Part shown: positions 12,544-23,200 of the stretch, in pieces
Position numbering within the stretch: position 1 is the stretch's first letter
Layout: each line of letters begins with the position of its first letter
DNA from: Citrus sinensis
Taxonomy: Eukaryota; Streptophyta; Magnoliopsida; Sapindales; Rutaceae
Direction of reading: 5' to 3'
DNA length: 64,000 nt
NCBI RefSeq assembly: GCF_022201045.2
Contig: NC_068559.1
Coordinates: forward strand, 27,969,501-28,033,500
The notes under the pieces: model-generated
The model's database searches: none
The model's input: only the letters and a program-made list of their open reading frames with translations
What the model was told of the DNA's origin: nothing
Program-made: the position numbers and the translations under genes

Positions 12544-13737
12544 TGTGACGGTCAAAAGTGCCGAAGAAGAACAAAAAAGATATCCGTATAAATCAGTTGC
12601 ATTACCGCCTCAATGCATGTAAAATGACATGAAATTTGAATAGCAGACGGCAGTTTTATCGCAGTCGCAGAGGAATTTCATCAAACACGTTATGTGTCGT
12701 GAGGGTTGGTGTATTTTGCTATATTCCTTTTTCCTATTTTTTGTTTTGTAATTGAATTAAAAAAAAAGAAAGGAACTTTCAAATAAAAAAATGAAAATGA
12801 CACAGAACTACCTCGATGTAACCCTCCCTCTAGGTGTCACCAGTCACTGGAATGATCAACACATTGGCCAGAGCACATCTCAATTCCCAAATAATATTCT
12901 AGCGCTTCCTTTACGCAACACTTTGGATGTTCGGAACTTTTGACCAATATATATAAAGTTTTTTGGTAAACTTCGAGCCACCCCTCATCATATTATTTAG
13001 CTTGTCCCAAAATATAATAATATATTAGTAAAATAATCGTAGCTAAGCCTCTAATTAAGTTCTAGAATCTTCCTTTCAATATGAAAAATTAATTTTATAT
13101 AACCGCGTACTTCTCTTCGATTGTCTTTCATTCATTTATACCATAACCATAGTTAAAAACTTAAAAAAAAAAAAGTGGAAATAAAGTAAAATAAAATATA
13201 ACAAATAGAATCGGAGTTTAGGTTGGTGAAGGACTCATACGCAGCAGCACCTGATTGCCTCTTAAAAAAAAATTCTTCCTAATTTGAGTTATACTGAGTT
13301 TATAATGATTTTCCACCATATGTTAATTTAATTTTTTTTATTTTTTATTTATTAATAACCCATCAATAATTAAATAATTTATTCATAACATAAATCTTGA
13401 TCTCTAAAAAAAAAAAAAACTTTCTCCCTCAGTTAAAAGGATGGATAAACATCCAAAAAAAATCTTCTCCCTCAGTTAAAAAGGATGCATCACGCACACG
13501 CAAACTGACAGCTCAAATACTTCCAGATCATTCCACAACCTTCTTGTCTTCGTGTTCCCTGTGGGTGCTTTCCCTTATAACTTCCACTTCTAAACCCATC
13601 GGAATTCACTCATTGTTTTCTTAAAAGCAGATTCTTCTTCTCCTTTTTTTTTTCCTCTTAAAAATCGGATTGTTGATCACCCTAGTACAGATCTCTCAAA
13701 AAAGATTTGATCTTTCTGTCAAAATTTCATTCTTTCG
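12544..13737. other. Divergent promoter region between uL18 and RING genes
   Basis: About 1.2 kb separates two divergently transcribed genes. It is AT-rich with several A-tracts (near 12759, 13162 and 13407) and no coding signal. It must hold both promoters and leaders. Two nearly identical CTCCCTCAGTTAAAA blocks lie at 13424 and 13467. Confidence 0.55.
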
Positions 13738-14436
13738 ATGTCCTCTGAAGCTGAAGCTACTGATGTCTCATCGCTGTTTGAGAGACTGTTAAGTCACAGA
13801 GACATGTCTTTGTTTCTACCCTTTGTCTTAGGCTTCACAAGCAGCGTCTCCACAGGTGAAAGTTCCGAGAATTCTCAGAACCCGGATGGGGAAACCCCTC
13901 ATACAAACAGAAGTTCAAGCGAAAGAATCATTCTCGTCAATCCTCTCAATCAGGGCATGGTAGTGATTGAAGGGACTTCAAGTTTAGAGACTCTGCTGAG
14001 AAATTTCGTTGGTAAAGATGGCCAGCCTCCTGCTTCAAAGGCATCGGTTGAGGCCATGCCAAGTATCAAAGTCGGTGAAAGCGAAGAGGAAGCTCTTGGT
14101 GGTGAGTGTGTCGTGTGTTTAGAGGAGTATGAGGTTGGGGAGGTGGCGAGAGAGATGCCATGTAAGCACAAGTTTCATGCAAACTGTATAGAGAAGTGGC
14201 TTGGGATTCAGGGGTCGTGTCCTGTTTGTAGATACAAGATGCCTGTTGAAGAAGAGGAAAGTGGCAACAAAAGAGATGAGCGAAGGAGAGAAATTTGGGT
14301 TAGTTTTTCAATCAGTGGTGGTGGTAGAAGAAGTGGTGAGAATTCAAATCAAAACGAAAGTACTTCTCCTTCAAGAGATTCTACTGATGTGTCTGATTCT
14401 TCTTCTCCAAGCTCTAGGCCTGATCAGGAAAATTGA
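13738..14436 (+). CDS. RING-H2 E3 ubiquitin ligase, MPSR1-like
   Basis: An intronless 232-residue protein. The RING-H2 finger has Cys124, Cys127, Cys142, His144, His147, Cys150, Cys161 and Cys164, in the C3H2C3 order, with the conserved Trp154 that contacts E2 enzymes. The N-terminal half is Ser-rich with a short hydrophobic patch (SLFLPFVLGF, about 24-33). The C-terminus is acidic, then Ser/Arg-rich and disordered. No membrane segment is clear. The architecture resembles the small cytosolic RING ligases that act in protein quality control (Arabidopsis MPSR1 type), with VEAMPSIKV before the finger as in related ligases. That assignment rests on overall similarity. It is convergent with GMC1, whose stop lies 310 bases downstream. 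The gene looks intact. Confidence 0.9.
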   Translation: MSSEAEATDVSSLFERLLSHRDMSLFLPFVLGFTSSVSTGESSENSQNPDGETPHTNRSSSERIILVNPLNQGMVVIEGTSSLETLLRNFVGKDGQPPASKASVEAMPSIKVGESEEEALGGECVVCLEEYEVGEVAREMPCKHKFHANCIEKWLGIQGSCPVCRYKMPVEEEESGNKRDERRREIWVSFSISGGGRRSGENSNQNESTSPSRDSTDVSDSSSPSSRPDQEN

Positions 14437-14746
14437 GAATTAAGGGAGTTTTTGTGATTTTTTTGGTCATTTTGTGGAATTATATGTACAGTGAAAATGC
14501 GTTATTAATATTTTATTTGATATTGGTAAATTTTTTCCTTTTCATGATCTTAGTTAGAAATAAAGAGTCACTTGGTATGAATATTTGCACTTGATTTAGT
14601 GGAACACGAAAAAAGGTTATGTGATCTTTACTTATTAGGAATGGAAGGATGGTGATCAAACGGCTAAAATTTTAATCAAATTATTACAGTTAGGTTGATT
14701 ACACGCTGAAACTCATAATTCCTTTATTGTGACGCTATTTATCTTG
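14437..14746. other. Convergent 3' region between RING gene and GMC1
   Basis: Shared 3' UTR and spacer of two converging genes. Nothing else is seen. Confidence 0.6.
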
Positions 14747-16561
14747 CTAGCTGCAAATCTCTCTTCTTTCTTCGACAAGTTTGACCCCTTGGTACCTGCC
14801 TAGCATCATGACCGTGGCCATTGGATTTGTACCTGGCGATTCTTGAAAAGTTGATCCGTCAATGACTCTCAACCCTTTAACACCATAAACCCTGTAATCT
14901 TTGTCAACAACTGATCCAACTATGCAACCACCATGATAATGATAAAAGGTCCTTACGTTGTTTTTGCATAATTTTCTTAGCTCATCTGAATTAGACATAA
15001 ACTTTTCTTGGGGTTTAATTCCCAGGAATGAAGAAACCGATTGAGACTTCGTCACTTTGTTGAGCAATTGAACCATCTTTACACACCCATCCAAGTCCTT
15101 TTCCTTTGCTAGATAATTGAATTTGATTGAAGGATTTTGTCTCGGGTCCGTGCTGTCCAGTTCAAGCTTTCCTCTGGAGATTGGAAATGCCAATTTGGCA
15201 GCAATTGGCATCCTTGATGCATTGAAGCTAATTGGCAAAACCCCAGCTTGGATTATGAATTTGAAGTTATCTGCTATGCCCACAACTTCAGGTGGCTCTG
15301 GTAGCCGCTTTTGCGGCATGGTGTCAACCAACTTGGCAATGCAAGGATTGTCTTGCATCCCTTCCCCAACCTCTTGCAAATCTACAATAGTTGGAATGTT
15401 GAGATCTTTGAGGTGGTCATGAGGTCCAATGCCGCTTAACAATAGGAGCTGGGGACTGCCTAATGCCCCTGCTGACAAAATAACATCGCCCCATGTGCTT
15501 GAATTCCCTGGCTTATTGAGGTAAGCTTCATGCATATGATTTGAGCTACCATCGCTCTTGATGAACCTTATGCCATGAGCTCTGCTCTCATTTGCCTTTC
15601 CTACATCATATGAAGACTATCAGTAAGAACTAATCAATTTGATTACCATAATTAATCATTGAACACAAACAGTGAGTAAAGATGGAGAAAATCTGCTTAC
15701 CATTATTACTAAAGATAATGTTGTTTACAGTTGCATTCAGGAGAACTACAAGATTTTTGGGATTCCCTGCCTCCAGGAGATCAGCTGATGTGTGTCTCTT
15801 TCCACATTGGTCAAACGCTGTCCCACCAATTTTTGTTCCTTCAATGTGTTCCAAACTGTAACCATTATAAGGCAAAATTCCTGCTTCAAGAAGGCCAAAT
15901 TCGACAACACTCTGCCATGGTGTCAGCTCAGGTGGAAAAACTACTTTAGATTCCACCCATTCGTAAGCCTTCTTTACAAGCTCCTCATCCCATCCAGCCT
16001 TTTTAACAAAATCCTCTCTAGCTCTACTGTAAAATCCACCATTTATGGCTGATGATCCTCCAAGTACTCGTCCTCTATGATTCTGAACCCCGTCCGTGGA
16101 GATAAAACTTTGTGCAACTGATGTGTATTCATCAGTTTGTAACAAGGAGAATCCGAAGAACCTTTTGTCTGTGACCAATGGATTTCCAAAAGGTGAGCCA
16201 CCTCGCTCTACTAATAGCACAGAGAAGTTGTCGGATAAAGTTGCAGCTAGTGGGCAGCCAGCGGTGCCTCCTCCAACAACAATGTAATCAAAGGACTTGC
16301 CAGCAACTTCTTTGACGTCCGAAGTCATATAATAAGGGACTTCTTTTCCTTTTCCTACAATAATAAGAGAAGAATAAGAATGAATGAGATCAATTTCACA
16401 ATTTGCATCTTTAAGCTTTTAAATGAAAGTCGTGTGAGAACTTGCATTTAACCGAGTAGCATACCTTCGGGCAGTGACGAAGAGAACAGAGGCAAGGTTA
16501 ATAGAAAGAAGCTAAAGGCTATAAGAAGCTCATGAGAGTGAAACGTATCAGGAAACTTCAT
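14747..16561 (-). CDS. GMC oxidoreductase, mandelonitrile lyase-like (GMC1)
   Basis: Three exons (16465-16561, 15701-16354, 14747-15600) give 534 residues. Residues 1 to about 29 are a secretory signal (LLIAFSFFLLTL). The FAD-binding dinucleotide motif VVGGGTAG follows at about 54-61. GMC signature 1 (RGRVLGGSSAINGG) and signature 2 (SAGALGSPQLLLLSGIG) are both complete. Near the C-terminus HYHGG (about 470) and GTNPMAT (about 510) carry the expected catalytic His and Asn. The closest known plant group is the HOTHEAD/(R)-mandelonitrile lyase-like branch: secreted flavoproteins that oxidise alcohols or, in Prunus, cleave cyanohydrins. The real substrate cannot be read from sequence. It is the intact member of a tandem pair. 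The second copy (18559-25661) has the same exon plan, with identical exon 1 and exon 2 lengths. Confidence 0.92.
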
Positions 16562-16602
16562 TTTTGGTGTTTGCGCTTGCTCAAGGAGGGGGAAACGGTG
16601 AC

Positions 16603-16613
16603 ATTATATATTT
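16603..16613 (-). promoter_or_regulatory. Candidate TATA box of GMC1
   Basis: On the minus strand AAATATATAAT lies about 45-50 bases upstream of the GMC1 start codon. It aligns in position with a TATA-like sequence upstream of GMC2. Confidence 0.5.
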
Positions 16614-17324
16614 TAATCCTTTTGGCTATTCAATCATTGAGTTTTTCTGGCGTGGTGGCTAAATTGATTATGACTACTTAGCATTCATATATTTTAACAA
16701 TACGCATGGTTTAGCTAATGATTCATTTGTTGTTTGTTGGAGGCATGATGATGTTGCTGCAATGATAAATTGAACCGCTTTCTTATCATGTTGTGCTTTA
16801 GTAGTACAAAAGATTAGTAGAAAATGAGAAAAAGACAACCATACAGCAAGACTCCCTTTCAATTATAATGTTAGCTCTATTAACTTAAGAAAATTGACTC
16901 AAATGTTTTATAATAAATAAAAAATAATATTATGTAAAAAATATACATTTTAAAATAATTTTAATTATCTAAAAAATATTTTAATACTTTATAATTTTAT
17001 ATCATATTTATCTAAATTTTATAATAAATAGGAATATAATACTAAAATTAATAAATATACAAAATTTGAATTATTTTGATATTATATAGAATAATTTTAG
17101 TATTATTAGTACAATTTTATTAAATTTAAAATCCATTTAACCTAGAAATTTATTTAAAATTTTATAATAAATGTAAATATGTTATTAAAATAATATAATA
17201 ATTTGTGTTTTAAAATTATTTGATATTAAAAAAATTATAATATTTTTAGTCTACTAAACAAATTAAACTATTTAAATTATATTTGTATTTATTAAAAAAA
17301 TTTAGGGTCAGTTTTTTAGTTACT

Positions 17325-17745
17325 ATTTACAAAGGGTATTATGGTCAGAAGGGGATTTTGGTTTCTCTTATTGAAAATTTGGATATTTACATGACCATTT
17401 TCTTAAACATTGGAGTTATAGGTGTTTTTTTCCTATAGAAAATTAACGCAAATAAAAGGGTTCTTGCCTGGATTTCATACACCAACAATAATAGCGAGCA
17501 TCAATTTGAGTTGTAAGGTTGTATTTTAGGATTGAGATAATTATTAGTCAAAAAGGGGTATTGATGTTCCTTATTGAATATTTGGAGGTTTACATGATTA
17601 TTTTTCCAAACATTAGGGGTGTAGGTATCCTTTTTCCATGAAAAATAATACCAAAAAAAAAGAGTCCCTGCCTAAATTTCATAAGGAAGAAATAACAGTT
17701 GTTTGAGCTGTAAGGTTGTATTTTAGGGGTGGGATTATTATTGGG
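17325..17745. repeat. Diverged tandem duplication, unit about 205 bp
   Basis: Two copies share the order TTATTGAAxATTTGGA, a CATGA(C/T)xATTTT stretch, AAACATT, a CCTGCCT/TTGCCTGG block and GAG(T/C)TGTAAGGTTGTATTTTAGG. Equivalent points lie about 205 bases apart (for example about 17461 and 17664). Confidence 0.6.
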
Positions 17746-17956
17746 GTAAATTTTGAATTATCATTTAAATTATCATGTTGTCAAATGAAAATTTTCAAAA
17801 TACTTTTTAAACTATACGAATATATTCGGATCGGATCGAATCGAGTTGAATAATCGGATGAAGTTCGGATCGAATTGGATTTAGATTAAAAATGATTCGG
17901 ATTGGTCAAATATATGTGTGATAATGCCATTAAAAATATATATGCGATAACAAATA

Positions 17957-18057
17957 AAATTTAGTAATTTACATTAAATTATTCCCTAAATTAATGTAAA
18001 TTTAGTAATTTACATTAAATTATTCCCTAAATTAATGTAAATTTAGTAATTTACAAT
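17957..18057. repeat. 41-bp tandem repeat, about 2.5 copies
   Basis: TTTAGTAATTTACA recurs at 17960, 18001 and 18042, an exact 41-base period. The first two units are identical by eye and the third is partial. Confidence 0.9.
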
Positions 18058-19921
18058 AAAATTAATAAATCAGCATCAAAATTTCAAAGGACAAAACACA
18101 AATTTGGGTTTGGGTTGCCGGATTAGAGACTTGGAGTGGAGCTTGGAGGAACTTAGTGAATCCTGATGGTGGACGCATGGAGCAGCAAATCCGGTGGCTG
18201 CGTCTGCAAATGATGAATAAAATTAACAAACTAAGTTATGATAAAATGTGAACTTGAGTTTCTTTGAAATGTTAGTGAGAGAGAGCGGAAAGAAAGTGAG
18301 CTTTATTTTGGTCCTAATTGACCATCTTTGCAGTTTGCATGTAAATTAAAAGGCAGGTTAGTTGCAGGTTAAGCCATTTTTTTAAACGGTTAAAGCTTAG
18401 AGCCATTCCTATAAATTTCATGATAAATTTGAACTGTCTCACAAGACATGCATAAATAAATCTCATGTAAGCAGAGCAAGGTCAGACAGGGTGTTCCAAC
18501 AAATACAACGATCATACAATTCGGGCTGTTGACAAGACATGCACACTCTTCATGTAAACTAGCCGGAAGTCTCTTTTCTTTGTTCGAGTATTTTGATCCC
18601 TTGGTACCTGCCTAGCATCAAGAGCGTGGCCATTGGATTCGTGCCCGGTGATTCTCGAAAAGTTGACCCGTCGATTACTCTTAATCCTTCAACCCCGTAA
18701 ACCCTATAATCTTCCCCTACAACTGACCCAACTGCACAACCGCCATGATAATGATAGTAAGTTCTCACATTGTTTTTGCATAATTTTCTCAGCTCTTTAT
18801 CTGAACTGGCCCTAGACATTAAGTTCTCTTGGGGTTTAGATTTAATCCCCAAGAACAATGAAACTGATTCAGACTTTGTCACTCTATGTAGCAATCGAAC
18901 CATCTTGACACACTGCTCTAAGTCCTTTTCTTTAGCTAGATAATTGAATTCCACTGAAGGGTTTCTTCTGGGGTCTGTGTTGTTCAATTCAAGCTTGCCT
19001 TGAGAGGCTGGAAATGCCATCTTGGCAGCAATTCGCATCCTTGATGCATTCAGATTAATTAGAATCACCCCACCTTCAATTATAACTCTGAAGTTGTCTG
19101 CTATGCCCACAACTTCAGGTGGCTCCGGTAGCCGTTTTTGCGGCATAGTATCAAAAAATACAGCAATGGCAGGATTATCTTGCATCCCTTGCCCAACCTC
19201 TTTCAAATCTACCGTTATTGGAATGTTGAAATCTTTGAGATGTTCATGTGGTCCAATGCCACTTAACAATAGGAGTTGGGGACTTCCTAATGCCCCAGCC
19301 GACAAAATAACATCACCCCATGTACTCGAATCCTTCTTAGGCTTACTGAGGTAAGCTTCATGGATATGATTTGGGCTACCATCGCTCTTACTGAACCTTA
19401 TGCCACAAGCTCTGCTCTCATTTCCCTTGCCTGCATCATTTTGAACCCATGTTAAGATTGTCAATTACTTATTTCAAAATACATATATGGTGATTGTGGA
19501 TAGAAAAATTCTGCTTACCAATATTGCAAAAGATAATGTTGTTTGCAGTTGCATTCAAAAGAACTATGATGTTATTAGGGTTCCCTTCTTCAAGAAGATC
19601 AGCAGAGGTATGCCTCTTGCCACATTGATCAAACATAGTCCCACCAACCTTTGTTCCCTCAATATGTTCCAAATTATAAGCATTGTCTGGTAGAATCCCC
19701 GATTCAAGAAGGCCAAGTTCAACAACAGTCTGCCATGATGTCATCTCGGGTACAAAGACTAGCTTAGATTCTACCCATTCATAAGCTTGCTTTACAAGCT
19801 CCTCATCCCACCGAGCTCTTTTAATAAAATCCTTACTAGCTCTACTGTAAAACCCTCCATTTATGGCTGATGATCCACCAAGCACGCGTCCTCTGTAGTT
19901 TTGAACTCCGTCCTTTGAGAC

Positions 19922-20244
19922 AGTTAAAAACAGAGTTCGTGTGTTTGGATACAGAGAAAATGTATGAACCAGAGAGAAAATGTTGAGAGTATTCGAAGAG
20001 CAAAAATGAGAAAAATGATTTGTTATATAATTGATCTTGATGACAACTGTTGTATATATACATAATCTGGAATGGTATACACGCGTTGTGTATGTGAAAA
20101 ACAAAATCAAGGCTCAGTTACTAAACCGTTATTAACAACTAAAACTAACCAGCTGACTCAGCAAGTTACACATCAGCAATACTAACAAACAAAAACTAAT
20201 TAGCTCGTTAATTCTATAACTCCATAATATGAACTATCTTAACA
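19922..20244 (-). repeat. 3' LTR of the Ale-like copia element
   Basis: 323 bp, starting TGTTAAG and ending TTTTTAACT on the minus strand. The last base differs from the usual CA end, and both LTRs share this. It contains a TATATATAC box. Confidence 0.93.
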
Positions 20245-20257
20245 GCCCCCTTCAAGC

Positions 20258-23200
20258 TCAAGGTCTGGGAAGAACATTGAGCTTGGACCTAAGATAGTTA
20301 AATTGATCAACAGCTAATGGTTTAGTGAGGATATCGGCAACTTGTTCACAACTAGGAACATGGTTAATTTCAACTTCCTTTCTAGCAACATGTTCTCTGA
20401 TGAAGTGCAAATCAAGTTCAATATGTTTTGTTTTTGAGTGGTACTTTGGATTGCTTGCCAATGCTTCAGCACTTTTGTTATCACATTTAAGTTCTGGAGT
20501 CTGTAGCAGCTGCACTTGCAGCTCTTTGAATAAGTATGTAATCCAAAGTACTTCTGAAGTAGTCAAGGCCAAAGCTCTATATTCAGATTCTGCTGTACTT
20601 CTGGAGACTATTTGCTGCTTCTTGGAAGACCATGAAATGAGATTGTTGCCTAAGTAAACACAATAGCCTCCAATTGATTTCCTGTCATCCAAATCTGATC
20701 CCCAGTCAGCATCTGAGAATGCTGTCAATGTGAGCTTTCCAGTGTGATAGAACTGCAAACCATAATTTGCTGTCAACTGAAGATATCTTAATACTCGTTT
20801 GCAAGCTTGCCAATGAAACACAGAAGGAGCTGTGAGAAATTGGCTAAGCTTGTTAACAGAAAAGGCTATTTCAGGCCTTGTCAAAATGACATACTGTAGA
20901 GACCCCACTATGCTCCTATACAGAGAAGGATTTTCAAAAGGTGTCCCCTTGTCTTTAGTTAGCTTCTCAGTTGAGCTCATAGGTGTTTGACATCCCTTGC
21001 TATCCAGCATCTGTGCCTTCCTAAGTAAATCACCAATATATTTGGTCTGAGAAAGATGAAGTCCTTCAAGTGATGGTGTGACTTCTAGACCAAGAAAATA
21101 GTTAAATTCCCCAAGGTCTTTGAGGGCATATTCTGTTCCTAACTGATGAACAATTCTTTCCACAAATCTGGTATGTGATCCAGTGACTAATATATCATCA
21201 ACATAGATAATAACTACAACCAATTCTCCTTCAGTGTGTTGGATGAATAAGGAAGTGTCTGATCTGGAAGTATGAAAACCCCACTGCAACATTGAGCTCT
21301 TCAACTTTTCATACCAAGCTCTCGGAGCTTGTTTGAGTCCATAAAGAGCCTTTTTCAGTTTACACACATGAGTAGGAAACTGAGGATGAAGAAATCCCTC
21401 TGGTTGTGACATAAACACCTCTTCACTGAGAATGCCATTTAGAAAGGCATTATTCACATCAAGTTGTCTTATAGGCCAGTGATTCATAACAGCAAGGCTC
21501 AAGATGACTCTGATTGTGCATGGCTTAACAACTGGACTGTATGTTTCAAAGAAGTCCACACCTGGAGTTTGATGAAAGCCCTTTGCAACAAGCCTAGCTT
21601 TATGCTTAGATATACTGCCATCAGGGTTGTACTTGATCCTAAACACCCATTTGTTGCCAATAATCTTCTGTGCTGCTTCTTTAGGAACTAACTCCCAGGT
21701 TTCATTGACTTGCAAAGCATCAAATTCTGCTTGCATAGCTTGCTTCCACTTTGGATCACTCAAAGCTAATTTGACTGAGGTAGGTTCAAGCTCTTGTGAA
21801 ACTGCTAAGTAGGATTTAGGCTTGAATATGCCAGCTTTGGATCTTGTGACCATGGAATGAGTGTTATGAACAGGAGGAGAGATTTGTGTTTGAGTGGAGG
21901 TAGAAGGATGATGTATTGAGCAGGGTTCTGTGTTTGTTGGTGGAGGAGTGGATGATATACTGTGTGAGGAGATAGAGGGTGATGTGTGTAGGGCAGTAGA
22001 ATCAGAACCTGCACCTGAATCAGGAATGCTTGCAGATGGATATGTAGAGCTGCTGTCTTGAGAGATGGACTGATAATTCAGAACTGCAAAGGGATTTTCA
22101 GACTGTGGAAATTTAGAAGATGAGCTGACAGTTTTATGAGAGGTAAACAGTTCAGTGTATGGAAACTCAGACTCATTAAATTGAATATTCCTTGCAACAT
22201 AGACTTTTCCAGTAGGATCTAGGCATTTATAACCCTTGTGAATAGGACTATAACCTATCATAAGACATTTTTGGGTATGGAAACTGAGTTTATGCTTGTT
22301 GTAAGGCTTGAGCAGAGGGAAACAAGAACAACCAAAGGTCTTAAGAAATTGATAGTCTGGTTTTCTGTTATGAAGTTTTTCAAATGGAGAGATGTTGTTC
22401 AAGACAGGTGTTGGTAATCTATTGACAAGAAAGGATGCTGTATGAAAGGATTCCCACCAAAGAGAAAGAGGCATTTGAGCTTGAGCAAGTAATGTTAGCC
22501 CTGTTTCAACAATGTGTCTATGCTTCCTTTCTACTACCCCATTTTGGTGATGTGTATGAGGGCAACTATGTCTGAAACTTATCCCTTCTTGTTGAAGAAA
22601 TGTTACAAAGCTTCTAAATTCTCCCCCCCAGTCTGACTGTACAGATTTAATGGAAAGGTTAAATTGTTTTTCGACCAAGGTTTTGAAGTTTTGAAAGGTT
22701 TCTAAGGCTTCTGATTTGAAAGTTAAAGGAAAGATCCAACAGTATCTGGTGTAATCATCTACAAAGCTGATGTAGTATCTATATCCATGTAAAAAGGAGG
22801 GCATGGGAGATGGTCCCCAAAGGTCAGTATGTATAAGCTCCAGGGGTACTGAGGTTTTAATTCCAGTTGAATAAAAAGATAACTGATGAAGTTTTCCATA
22901 CTGACATGCATCACAGAAATCAGGTAAAGTTATAGAAGACTTAAGAGACAAATGAGGTATAATATTTTTCAAAGCATGTTTGTTTGGATGACCAAGTCGT
23001 TGATGCAGTAAGTTTCCACAAACAACAGATTTGGTAATGTTTACATGACTCTTAGAATTTACTGATTCAGTACAAGCTTTATTTTCAGCTTTATTTGACA
23101 GAACAGAAGCTGAATTACTAATAACAGAAATCATTGATCTAGGTACATAGGCTAGAGAACAGGATTTGGAAAGAAAGGTATCTTTTGACAGCAGCTGATA

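Larger units (their letters stand above)
16614..18558. other. AT-rich spacer between GMC1 and GMC2
   Basis: Non-coding DNA upstream of GMC1 and downstream of GMC2. The part at 16615-16840 and a block near 17460-17520 are homologous to 42966-43315, upstream of GMC2. It also contains two internal tandem duplications, listed separately. No gene is seen. Confidence 0.6.

Noticed and set aside
14201-14443. A second frame inside the RING gene
   Set aside because: It overlaps the RING-H2 coding sequence in another frame and has no domain.
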